Shown one piece after another: positions 44,425 through 52,080 of a stretch of DNA of 64,000 nucleotides (the first letter of the stretch is position 1; every line of letters begins with the position of its first letter). Under the pieces are notes generated by a model. That model had not been told where the DNA came from. It searched no databases and worked only from the letters and a program-made list of their open reading frames with translations. Origin of the DNA: Rhodobiaceae bacterium (lineage in GTDB: Bacteria; Pseudomonadota; Alphaproteobacteria; Rhizobiales; Tepidamorphaceae); the NCBI GenBank assembly GCA_020637855.1, contig JACKJR010000002.1, forward strand, positions 372,001 through 436,000, given 5' to 3'. Both the position numbers and the translations under genes were made by a program.

Positions 44425-44728
44425 GGCTCAACACAGCCTGCTTTCCATGAAAGTAATTTGACGGTCCGCGCGTACGGAACGTCTCGCGGAAATGCACCGG
44501 CTGCGGCGCACCGCTTTCACTGAGCGCAACATCGGCGAGATAGACGCCGACAACCTGCAACGGAAAGGCTTCCGCAGCCTTCAGCAACGTGTCGGCTTCC
44601 TCCGGCGAATGAGCAACTTTCGCGTCGCCATGAAGCCGCGACCAGACACCGTTGGCCGTGAAGTAGACGACATCGCCTTCAAGCAGGTCGTTGGCGGTCG
44701 CAATCTTGGGAGCAAATACGCGGGCCAT
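44417..44728 (-). CDS. DUF2849-family protein
   Basis: A 103-residue protein. ATANDLLEGDVVYFTANGVW and HSPEEADTLLKAAEAFPLQVVGVYL match DUF2849, a short family found almost only in alphaproteobacterial sulfate-assimilation operons between the sirohaem methyltransferase and cysI. The function is unknown. It abuts the cobA-type gene with no spacer and overlaps cysI by 8 bases, so its dosage is tied to both. Confidence 0.88.
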   Translation of the reverse strand: MARVFAPKIATANDLLEGDVVYFTANGVWSRLHGDAKVAHSPEEADTLLKAAEAFPLQVVGVYLADVALSESGAPQPVHFRETFRTRGPSNYFHGKQAVLSHV

Positions 44729-45547
44729 TCAAAGTGCCTCTCGCAAATCTTCGGTGTGGATGTCACTCACCGCGGCGATTGCCGCACGCGGCGCAAGGCC
44801 GAACAGCAGGACCGCGGGTCCTGTAATGCCGGCGCGTTTCAGCGATTCAGGAAAATCGGCCAGCGTCGCAGAGACGATTTTCTGGTCTTCGCGCGACGCG
44901 TTCTCGACAATCGTGACGGGAAGATCGGCACGGGTTCCATGCATCAGCATGCGCCCGCGCAGGAAGGTCGCCGCCCTCACGCCCATATAGACTGCGGCCG
45001 TAGCGCCGGGCTTTGCCAGCGCGCGCCAGTCGTGCTCGGCGAAACCGTCGATGTCGTGCCCGGTGAGAATCCGGAAGGAGGAATTGCGCCCGCGCTTCGT
45101 CAGGGACTGGCCGATCGCCGCCGCCGACGCACTGGCCGATGTAACGCCCGGCACCACTTCCCAGGCAATACCGGCTGCATCGAGCGCTTCGATCTCCTCG
45201 TCGAGCCGCCCGAAGATGCCCGGATCGCCCGACTTCAGCCGCACGACATCGGCTCCGGCCAGCGCATGCGCGACCATCAGGGCGTTGATGCGCCCTTGCG
45301 CAAACGAAGGTCCGAAACCTTTCTTGCCCGTCTCGATGACAACCGCGTCGCCACTGGCAAGATTAAGAATGCCCTGTGGTACCAGACGGTCATGCAGCAC
45401 CACGTCAGCAGCGCCGATGAGACGCGCAGCCTTCACCGTCAGCAGGTCCGGATCACCCGGACCGGAGCCAACCAGCACCACGCGACCCGCCCTTGAGGCA
45501 GTGCCTTTGCCGTCATGTGCTCCCAGAACTATCAGATGCTCGGACAT
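44729..45547 (-). CDS. cobA: Uroporphyrinogen-III C-methyltransferase
   Basis: A 272-residue tetrapyrrole methyltransferase. RVVLVGSGPGDPDLLTVKA near residue 22 and VVRLKSGDPGIFGRLDEE are the S-adenosylmethionine and uroporphyrinogen motifs, and VVPGVTSASASAAAIG follows. It makes precorrin-2, the precursor of sirohaem (and cobalamin). Unlike CysG there is no fused dehydrogenase/ferrochelatase, so those steps are encoded elsewhere. It is the first gene of the sulfur operon and is divergent from the Lrp-type regulator. Confidence 0.92.
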   Translation of the reverse strand: MSEHLIVLGAHDGKGTASRAGRVVLVGSGPGDPDLLTVKAARLIGAADVVLHDRLVPQGILNLASGDAVVIETGKKGFGPSFAQGRINALMVAHALAGADVVRLKSGDPGIFGRLDEEIEALDAAGIAWEVVPGVTSASASAAAIGQSLTKRGRNSSFRILTGHDIDGFAEHDWRALAKPGATAAVYMGVRAATFLRGRMLMHGTRADLPVTIVENASREDQKIVSATLADFPESLKRAGITGPAVLLFGLAPRAAIAAVSDIHTEDLREAL

Positions 45548-45642
45548 GGCATTCCGCTCAGAATGATTGTGTGCCGCAATATATAGAACGTTATCCCGTT
45601 TTTGGACTAGACTTTGCAACAAATAAGGATATTTTTCTGTAT

Positions 45643-45654
45643 TATTCTAGAATA
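45643..45654. promoter_or_regulatory. Dyad in the sulfur operon/Lrp intergenic region
   Basis: TATTCTAGAATA is a perfect 12-base palindrome in an AT-rich stretch between the divergent cobA-type and Lrp genes. A second half-like TTCTA lies at about 45666. It is a candidate binding site for the Lrp protein. Confidence 0.5.
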
Positions 45655-45689
45655 TAGACGATTTGTTCTAAAAACGAGGAAAACGCGAA

Positions 45690-46169
45690 ATGGCATTCGC
45701 TCTTGATGCGGTCGACCGGAATATCCTTTCGGAATTGCAGACGGATTCCAGCCGTTCACTGGACGAAATCGCCAAAAAAGTAGGCGCCTCCAAGACTGCA
45801 ACGTGGAACCGCATCCGAAAATTACGCGAAAACGGCGTCATTCTCCGGCAAACCGCCATTCTTGATCCCGAGAAGCTGGAGCTTGAAGCCTGCTTCTTCG
45901 TTCTGGTCAGAACATCGGAGCACGACAAGACCTGGCAAGACCGATTCCTGGCCGTGATCCGCGAAAGACCGGAAGTGCTGGAGGCGCATCGTCTGGCCGG
46001 CGATATCGACTACCTGCTCAAGGTCCGTGTCGCCAATGCCAAGGCCTACGACGTGTTCTACCAGTCGCTGATCAAGGAAGTGAAACTGTTCAATGTCACC
46101 TCTCTCCTGTCGATGGAGGAGATCAAGAGCACGACCATGCTGCCGCTGGGCCAGAACCCGCCCGCTTAA
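45690..46169 (+). CDS. Lrp/AsnC-family regulator
   Basis: A 159-residue regulator. Residues 5-50 hold the helix-turn-helix (LDAVDRNILSELQTDSSRSL, then GASKTATWNRIRKLRENGVI), and the RAM/effector domain follows with AGDIDYLLKVRVANAKAYD. Its divergence from the sulfate-reduction operon and the intervening palindrome suggest it controls that operon, probably in response to an amino acid such as cysteine. GAGGA lies 9 bases before the ATG. Confidence 0.92.
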   Translation: MAFALDAVDRNILSELQTDSSRSLDEIAKKVGASKTATWNRIRKLRENGVILRQTAILDPEKLELEACFFVLVRTSEHDKTWQDRFLAVIRERPEVLEAHRLAGDIDYLLKVRVANAKAYDVFYQSLIKEVKLFNVTSLLSMEEIKSTTMLPLGQNPPA

Positions 46170-46295
46170 CCCGCATCATCGCGGCGCGGCCTGATGAATT
46201 TCAGGGCGTGCCTATTATGCCGGCAGGCGCCGGTTGCAAGATCACCGCAGCCCGGTATCCTGCCTTGATGCGCTGCAACAAGCGGGAGGCACAGC

Positions 46296-47450
46296 ATGCA
46301 TTTGGGCATTCTGACAGGAGGAGGCGATGTTCCCGGCCTGAACCCTGCGATCAAGGCCGTGGTCAGCGAGGCCTTCGCCCGTGGCTGGCGCGTCACGGGC
46401 TTCAGACGCGGTTGGGCAGGTCCGGTCAACACCGACCCGAAGAACCTGGAAGCCACAGCCGGGGCACGCATGGTGCTGACACCGGAAAATGTGCGCGGCA
46501 TCGACCGTACCGGCGGAACCATCCTGCATACATCGCGCACCAATCCATCGCGTATGACCGCAGCCGATCTGCCGGATTTCCTGTCGCATCGCGCGCCGGC
46601 CTCCGGGAGCGGGAAGATCGACATCACCGACCACGTCCTGACCGTGCTCGATGCGCTCGAAATCGACGTACTGATCGCCATTGGCGGTGACGACACGCTC
46701 TCCTACGCCTCGCGCATCCATCGCGAAGGCGCAAAGGCCATGTGCATCCCCAAGACCATGGACAATGACGTCTTCGGCACGGACTACTGCATCGGTTTTT
46801 CCACCTGCGTGACCCGTTCCGTCGAACTCATCAACCGGCTGCGCACGCCGGTTGGCAGCCATGAACGCCTGCTCGTGGTGGAGATGTTCGGGCGCAACTG
46901 CGGCCTGACCGCATTGATGGCCGGTTACCTTGCCGATGCCGACCGCACCCTGATTGCGGAAGTCCCCTTTCATCTCGACCGGCTCGCCGAAATGCTCAGC
47001 AAGGACCGCGCTGCCAGCGTGTCCAACTATGCCATGACGGTTGTTTCCGAGGGGGCCAGCGTCATTGGCGAAGAGATCATCGAGACCGGCAGTGCCGACG
47101 CCTATGGCCACCGCAAGCTTGGCGGTATCGGCGACCGTGTCGGACAGGGGCTGAAGGAGCGCACCGGCATCAACGTGATGGTTCAGAACCTCGGCTACCT
47201 GTTGCGCGCAGGCGCGCCGGACGCGGTCGATCTGATGGTGCCGAAAAACTACGGCATCATGACCGTACAGCTGATCGAGGCAGGTTCGACCGGCCTGATG
47301 GTCGCCGTGGAGGACGGTTGCTACACAACCAAACCGGCGGATATCAGCATGCAGGGCAAGCGCCGCGTCAACGTCGAGAACATGTACGACATCGGCGAAT
47401 ACAGGCCGCGTTCCGCAAACCTCATCGGAACACCTATGTACCTGCGCTGA
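46296..47450 (+). CDS. pfp: 6-phosphofructokinase, pyrophosphate-dependent type
   Basis: A 384-residue phosphofructokinase. The nucleotide/PPi site reads GGDD at 130-133, and PKTMDND lies at 152-158. An aspartate in place of the second glycine of GGDG and a lysine in PKT(I/M)DND are the known markers of pyrophosphate-dependent enzymes (ATP enzymes read GGDGS and PGTIDND). It would interconvert fructose 6-phosphate and fructose 1,6-bisphosphate reversibly using PPi. GGGAGG lies 7 bases before the ATG. It is transcribed alone. Confidence 0.88.
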   Translation: MHLGILTGGGDVPGLNPAIKAVVSEAFARGWRVTGFRRGWAGPVNTDPKNLEATAGARMVLTPENVRGIDRTGGTILHTSRTNPSRMTAADLPDFLSHRAPASGSGKIDITDHVLTVLDALEIDVLIAIGGDDTLSYASRIHREGAKAMCIPKTMDNDVFGTDYCIGFSTCVTRSVELINRLRTPVGSHERLLVVEMFGRNCGLTALMAGYLADADRTLIAEVPFHLDRLAEMLSKDRAASVSNYAMTVVSEGASVIGEEIIETGSADAYGHRKLGGIGDRVGQGLKERTGINVMVQNLGYLLRAGAPDAVDLMVPKNYGIMTVQLIEAGSTGLMVAVEDGCYTTKPADISMQGKRRVNVENMYDIGEYRPRSANLIGTPMYLR

Positions 47451-47468
47451 CGCCAGACAAGCCGCAGG

Positions 47469-48629
47469 CTAACCAGCCTTCTTGATATGTTGCAGGAAGT
47501 CATTCATTTCCGTGCGCAACGTGTGCAGAACCTGCTCCTGCTCCGCCAGCTTGTTCGATGAGCCCATGACCTGAAAGGCCGCCTTCTGCGTCTCGTCGGT
47601 TGCACCCGACAGATCGGTGATGGCAACGGTTACGTCCCGGACTCCGATCGCGGCTTCCTCGACATTCCGGGCAATCTCCCGGGTTGCCGCATTCTGCTCC
47701 TCGATGGCGGACGCCATGGAGACCGAAATTTCATGAACGCCAGCGATCGCTTCGCTGATTTCATCGTTCGCTGTCACGGCGGTTTCCGTAGATTCCTGGA
47801 TGCCGTTGACCTGTCTGGAAATTTCCTCGGTGGCCTTTGCGGTCTGCTCCGCAAGGGTCTTCACCTCCGCAGCGACGACCGCAAATCCCCGGCCCGCCTC
47901 ACCGGCACGCGCTGCCTCGATCGTCGCATTCAACGCCAGCAGGTTCGTCTGCGCGGCAATGTCGTTGATCAATTTCACCACTTCGCCAATTTTCTGCGAA
48001 GCTGCAGCCAGCCCCTCAATATGGGTGCTCATCGCCCGTGACTTGTCGACCGCCTGTGAAGTCGTTGTGGAGGCCTGCTCGAACTGGCGGTTGATCTCGC
48101 TGATCGAACTGGTCAGTTCTTCTGTCGCGCCAGCAACCCCTTGGGTGTTCGCGGACACTTCTTCAGCCCCTGCGGCAACGCTGGTGGCCTGCTCTTTTGC
48201 GCTGGTGGAAAGCTGGTTCACCGTGGACGACGCGTTATTCAGATCCCCGATGGATGCGGAGAGCGATTCAACCACATTCCCCATCTGGTGTTCGAAACGG
48301 TTTGCAATCTTGGTGAAATCGTCATTGCGGTCGCGGATGAAGCAAGTCGCGTTGTTGATCGATTTTGCCGCATCAAGAAAAGCACCCGTCATGCCCGTCT
48401 CGACGATCAGCCGGTAATACTGGTTATGGCTGACAGACGTCATTGATGCGGTGGATTCGCGGATGTAGGCGTCCGTGCGGTCGATCATCAGGTTGATCGC
48501 ATGCATCAACTCACCGAGCTCGCCATTCTCCGAGACATCGACGATGCGCGCTTCGAAATCGCCTTGGGCGACAGCCTTGCAGACTTCGAGGGCCTTGCGG
48601 ATCGAAGCGGATGAATTCTTTTTGAACAT
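47469..48629 (-). CDS. Soluble methyl-accepting chemotaxis protein
   Basis: A 386-residue receptor without a transmembrane helix. An N-terminal HAMP-like segment ([17 protein letters not shown], then [19 protein letters not shown]) leads to a short helical region and then the signalling coiled coil, with the conserved hairpin tip [20 protein letters not shown]. The PAS gene 14 bases upstream is on the same strand. Together they resemble a split Aer system, in which a separate PAS sensor controls a soluble transducer. Being cytoplasmic, it should respond to internal signals such as redox state. Confidence 0.9.
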   Translation of the reverse strand: MFKKNSSASIRKALEVCKAVAQGDFEARIVDVSENGELGELMHAINLMIDRTDAYIRESTASMTSVSHNQYYRLIVETGMTGAFLDAAKSINNATCFIRDRNDDFTKIANRFEHQMGNVVESLSASIGDLNNASSTVNQLSTSAKEQATSVAAGAEEVSANTQGVAGATEELTSSISEINRQFEQASTTTSQAVDKSRAMSTHIEGLAAASQKIGEVVKLINDIAAQTNLLALNATIEAARAGEAGRGFAVVAAEVKTLAEQTAKATEEISRQVNGIQESTETAVTANDEISEAIAGVHEISVSMASAIEEQNAATREIARNVEEAAIGVRDVTVAITDLSGATDETQKAAFQVMGSSNKLAEQEQVLHTLRTEMNDFLQHIKKAG

Positions 48630-48643
48630 ATTCCTGCCTCTCC

Positions 48644-49231
48644 TCAGGCTACGGACCGCATTTCGTCTCCGGCAATCACTGCAGCCGGAGCATACTTGGG
48701 GTCCTGGCCGAGGCTCATGACGAACTCGTCGTAGGAAACGCCCTTTTCCTGAAGCAATGCGACCACCGCTTCCACGGACGCCTTCATGCCTTCCTTGGCA
48801 TTGGCGTGCGCACGCTCCACGTCACAGAGCTGCGCGTAGAGCGGGACGATGACATTGTCGATAATTGCATGGTCCGGTACGCGCCGGTTCGAGTGATACC
48901 CGATGATCTCGCCGGAAGGTCCGAAGCTCGGCGTCACATGAGCATAGACCCAGTAGTGGTCGCCGTTCTTGGCGCGGTTGACCACGTAGGCGAAAATTTC
49001 CTTGCCCGCCTCCAGCGTGTCCCATAGCAGCTTGAACACCGCGCGCGGCATGTCGGGATGACGAATGATGCTGTGCGGCTGACCGAGCAATTCCTGCTCG
49101 GTGAACCCGGCGAGTTTCACGAACACCTGATTGGCGTAGGTGATGCGCCCTTTCAAATCCGTTTTACTGACAATGATTTCATTGCTGTCAAAGAACCGTT
49201 CAACACCAGTTGTCTGCAACTCTCGTGTCAT
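48644..49231 (-). CDS. Aer-like PAS-domain protein
   Basis: A 195-residue protein with one PAS domain at about residues 10-120: [40 protein letters not shown], and [20 protein letters not shown]. This matches the FAD-binding PAS of the aerotaxis receptor Aer. The C-terminal 75 residues are helical ([20 protein letters not shown]) and could dock onto the soluble receptor encoded 14 bases downstream. There is no membrane segment. Likely input is redox or oxygen. Confidence 0.88.
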   Translation of the reverse strand: MTRELQTTGVERFFDSNEIIVSKTDLKGRITYANQVFVKLAGFTEQELLGQPHSIIRHPDMPRAVFKLLWDTLEAGKEIFAYVVNRAKNGDHYWVYAHVTPSFGPSGEIIGYHSNRRVPDHAIIDNVIVPLYAQLCDVERAHANAKEGMKASVEAVVALLQEKGVSYDEFVMSLGQDPKYAPAAVIAGDEMRSVA

Positions 49232-49773
49232 GAATATCGATCCCGCAAGTCTGTTCTAGGCTGAGGAACATCGAGAATGCGGACAACAAAGTTAAGATCG
49301 CCTTTCAAGCATCGAAGCTTTCTTATCCCTAAAACCACGTATTTCCACACGTGCCTTAGATAAATCAGCAGTATTTTCCCTTAGGGCAATTATAAAACAA
49401 TAAATCCGCAAAAGATGATGACAAACACTTACCATCAACACGGCAAAAAGCCGCCTCGACGCGCGCGTGCAGCTGCCGGCATCCGCGCTGCCGATGTCAG
49501 CTTGATCCGACGAGGCCGGAAAATATCATACCGGGAAAGATCGCCTGAACAGCGCGGCCACTCACCGCAAATCGCCGCTCCCACAAGACGAACCCAAACT
49601 CAAACTCCTCCGGCAAAGTTCACGCCGTAAACTTGATAGATTTATCACAGTAATACAGCTCTCGCGGCTCACCTCGAAATCAGCGATAAAGCACTAAAAC
49701 TGTTGCTTCGCATGGCTTAACGGGCCAGTTATCATGCCAGAGATTCAAATCTGAAACCTGGATCATTTACAGC
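49232..49773. other. 542-base divergent intergenic region
   Basis: It separates the PAS gene start from a plus-strand LysR gene. Bases 49310-49420 are AT-rich and probably hold the chemotaxis operon promoter. AGATT-CA-AATCT at 49741-49752 is a small perfect dyad just before the LysR start. A short open frame near 49415-49630 has no credible start and was not called. No RNA gene was recognised. Confidence 0.5.
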
Positions 49774-50685
49774 ATGAACCTGCGCCAGTTGGACCTGAAC
49801 TTATTGCTTGTCTTCGATACGGTCTATGCGACGCGAAGCAACACGAAGGCAGCGGAGAAGCTGGGGCTGACGCAGTCGGCCGTCAGCAATGCCTTGCGGC
49901 GGCTGAGGCAGCATCTCGACGATCCGCTGTTCGAGCGTCAGGGCGGCGACTTTGTCCCCACGGCGGAAGCAGACCGCCTCGCCCCGATCATTCGCCAGGC
50001 GCTGCGCTCGCTGGAGCAGTCGATCAGCAATGCCGGCGATTTCGATCCCGTCGCCAGCAACCGCGCCTTCTCGCTGCTCATGCCCGATTCGATCGAACTG
50101 ATCGCGGTGCCGCCGCTGATCAAACAGTTCCGCGAAAACGGATACGGGATGCGGCTGGAAACGGCACCGCTATTCGGCACCAATGCACGCGAGGCACTGC
50201 TGACGAAGCGGTTCGACTTCGTCTTTCTGCCCAACCCGATGCAGGAAAACGCAATCCACAGCGCTTACCTGTTCGACGAAGATCCCTGCATGATCTGTCG
50301 CGCGGACCATCCCGAATTCGCCGAACGCGATACCTTCCAACTTGAGGACATGTCACGAGTAGGCCTTGTGAACCTGCCCGAGGAGGTGCGCCGTGTGACG
50401 CACATGGAGCACGAGATCAGGGCCAAGAACATCGCCCGCAACGTGGTCTGCACCGTCTCCCGGCTGTGGTCGATCCCGGCGATCGTGTCGCGCACCGATC
50501 TGTTCGCCGCTATTCCGCGCACCATGGCGGAATCGCTTGCGCCGGAATACGGCTTCAAGATCTTCGACTTCCCGCTGGAGCGCCCGACCCATCACTGGCA
50601 CATGATGTGGCACGAAGACCTTGAGGCTGACCCCGCCCACAGCTGGTTACGGCGGGAGTTGGTGAAGCTGTTCCAGGCGCTTTGA
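49774..50685 (+). CDS. LysR-family regulator (NodD/LeuO-like branch)
   Basis: A 303-residue regulator. The N-terminus MNLRQLDLNLLLVFDTVYAT with KLGLTQSAVSNALRRLRQHL and DDPLFERQGGDFVPT is the NodD/LeuO/PnbR branch of LysR helix-turn-helix domains. The effector domain follows and includes FDFVFLPNPMQE. No divergent metabolic gene is adjacent (the chemotaxis operon lies across a 542-base gap), so its target is unclear. There is no strong ribosome binding site before the ATG. Confidence 0.9.
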   Translation: MNLRQLDLNLLLVFDTVYATRSNTKAAEKLGLTQSAVSNALRRLRQHLDDPLFERQGGDFVPTAEADRLAPIIRQALRSLEQSISNAGDFDPVASNRAFSLLMPDSIELIAVPPLIKQFRENGYGMRLETAPLFGTNAREALLTKRFDFVFLPNPMQENAIHSAYLFDEDPCMICRADHPEFAERDTFQLEDMSRVGLVNLPEEVRRVTHMEHEIRAKNIARNVVCTVSRLWSIPAIVSRTDLFAAIPRTMAESLAPEYGFKIFDFPLERPTHHWHMMWHEDLEADPAHSWLRRELVKLFQAL

Positions 50686-50942
50686 GAGCAAAAGGGAAAG
50701 AGTGGCGGAAGTACCCGCAACCATGCGAGCAGGGTTGGCGCAGCAGCTTCCCGAACATCCTCTCGAACCCGAAAGGGTTCGCAAGCCCGACTGGGCGCCG
50801 CGCACTTTTGCGCGCCCCATCGGAGCCGGTGAGCAATGCGAACTCGGGGTGAGATAAAATAAACAAGCGGTTGAGGCGAGAGGAGAATCCTCGAACCGGA
50901 ACCACGCGCCTTGGGTTGGTGGGCGGCAAGGTGCAAAGAAAA
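50686..50942. other. Structured non-coding region next to the tRNA
   Basis: It contains CGAACCC-GAAA-GGGTTCG (50764-50781) and CGCGCA-CTTT-TGCGCG (50799-50814), both perfect stem-loops, plus a short GAGGA..TCCTC hairpin near 50881. Minus-strand frames crossing it start inside the tRNA and look spurious. It may be a processed trailer of the tRNA transcript or a small RNA, and no known family was recognised. Confidence 0.3.
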
Positions 50943-51018
50943 TGGTGGGCCCGGCAGGACTCGAACCTGCAACCAGACCGTTATGAGCGGCCGGCTCTAA
51001 CCATTGAGCTACAGGCCC
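50943..51018 (-). tRNA. tRNA with CAU anticodon, tRNA-Ile2 type
   Basis: A 76-base tRNA with encoded CCA. The 5' end GGGCCTGTAGCTCAATGGTT gives the acceptor and D arm, the anticodon loop is CTCATAA (CAU), and the T arm is GCAGGTTCGAGTCCTGC. The overall form, with AGCTCA..GGTTAGAGC and a CTCATAA loop, is that of the isoleucine tRNA whose C34 is modified to lysidine, rather than initiator or elongator methionine tRNA. That assignment is by resemblance. Confidence 0.93.
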
Positions 51019-51200
51019 ATCCGGGGCGGCAATGAAACCTCACCCGCCTGGAAGGCGGCAACCCTTATGCCGTCCACATTGCGCCAGCGCAACGGTGTAC
51101 GCCGCAATTCCGGCTTATTCGGATGCAACCAGCATATTCCAAGGGTGGTAAACCGTCCGCCGCATTCCGTTTGGACAAAGAACCAGAACAAGCAGGTCTC

Positions 51201-51947
51201 ATGCATTTCAATATCATGCTGCGCGCCGGCGCACTTGCGCTGCTCGTCGCGCTTACCGCCATCCTTTCGCTTCCCGCCCGTGCCGACGACGAAAAGGGAG
51301 AGGAGGCACTGATCTCGATGACGGGGACCGGAACCGTCAGCGCCGTGCCCGACATAGCCATCGTCACCGGCGGCACCGTGACCGAAGGAAAAACCGCCCG
51401 CGAGGCGCTGTCGGCAAACAACGAGGCAATGACGAAGATCATCGCCACCCTGAAGGGAACCGGAATAGAAGCACGCGACATCATGACCACCGGCTTCAAT
51501 GTCAGCCCGGTATATTCCCATTACCGCCCCAAGGAAGGCGAGGAAGCACGTCCGCCGAAGATCGTCGGTTACCGCGTTTCGAACGGCGTCACGGTGCGGG
51601 TGCGCGATCTTGAGAAGCTCGGCCCCGTGCTCGACCAGCTTGTCAGCGATGGCGCCAACGCGATCAACGGCATCAGCTTCACCGTCGATGACGACCAGGC
51701 ATTGCTTGATGAAGCGCGCAAGAGCGCCGTTGCCGATGCGGTCCGCAAGGCGAAAATCCTGACCGAAGCCGCAGGCGTACGCCTCGGCAATATTGTGTCG
51801 ATCACCGAGGATGCAGCAGCCCGCCCGCCGGTTCCGGTACTACGCATGGCGCGGGCTGAAGCGGCAATGGACGCGTCAGTCCCCGTGGAGGCCGGCGAAC
51901 AGACCTTACGCGTCAATGTCTCGATAACCTGGCAAATCGAGCAATAA
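51201..51947 (+). CDS. SIMPL-domain (DUF541) secreted protein
   Basis: A 248-residue protein with signal peptide (residues 1-28, MLRAGALALLVALTAILSLP region, cleavage near ARA). The mature part ISMTGTGTVSAVPDIAIVTG and GVRLGNIVSITEDA fits the SIMPL/DUF541 fold, known from periplasmic proteins such as BP26 of Brucella that form channel-like oligomers. The function is unclear. It is reported as an immunogen in Brucella. The start at 51201 is chosen over 51216. Both keep the signal peptide. Confidence 0.83.
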   Translation: MHFNIMLRAGALALLVALTAILSLPARADDEKGEEALISMTGTGTVSAVPDIAIVTGGTVTEGKTAREALSANNEAMTKIIATLKGTGIEARDIMTTGFNVSPVYSHYRPKEGEEARPPKIVGYRVSNGVTVRVRDLEKLGPVLDQLVSDGANAINGISFTVDDDQALLDEARKSAVADAVRKAKILTEAAGVRLGNIVSITEDAAARPPVPVLRMARAEAAMDASVPVEAGEQTLRVNVSITWQIEQ

Positions 51948-51988
51948 CCGCTTAACCAAGCGTCAAAAACGCTTCATTCCTCCACGCA

Positions 51989-52007
51989 GGTTACCTAATC
52001 GGTAACC
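51989..52007. promoter_or_regulatory. Perfect dyad upstream of the tadG-like gene
   Basis: GGTTACC-TAATC-GGTAACC is a perfect 7+5+7 palindrome 74 bases before the start of the TadG-like gene. It may be an operator. A smaller AAGCGT-CAAAA-ACGCTT hairpin at 51958-51974 could terminate the SIMPL gene. Confidence 0.45.
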
Positions 52008-52080
52008 CACCGCAGCTAGTTTGTTCCGTAATTTTACAGGCCCGGCCCAGGTACCTGGAGCCGGCAACGGAGCAAGCAGC

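Noticed and set aside
50592..50972. Minus-strand frames beginning in the tRNA (QVRVLPGPP-type peptides)
   Set aside because: These are the familiar false translations of tRNA T arms and their flanks.
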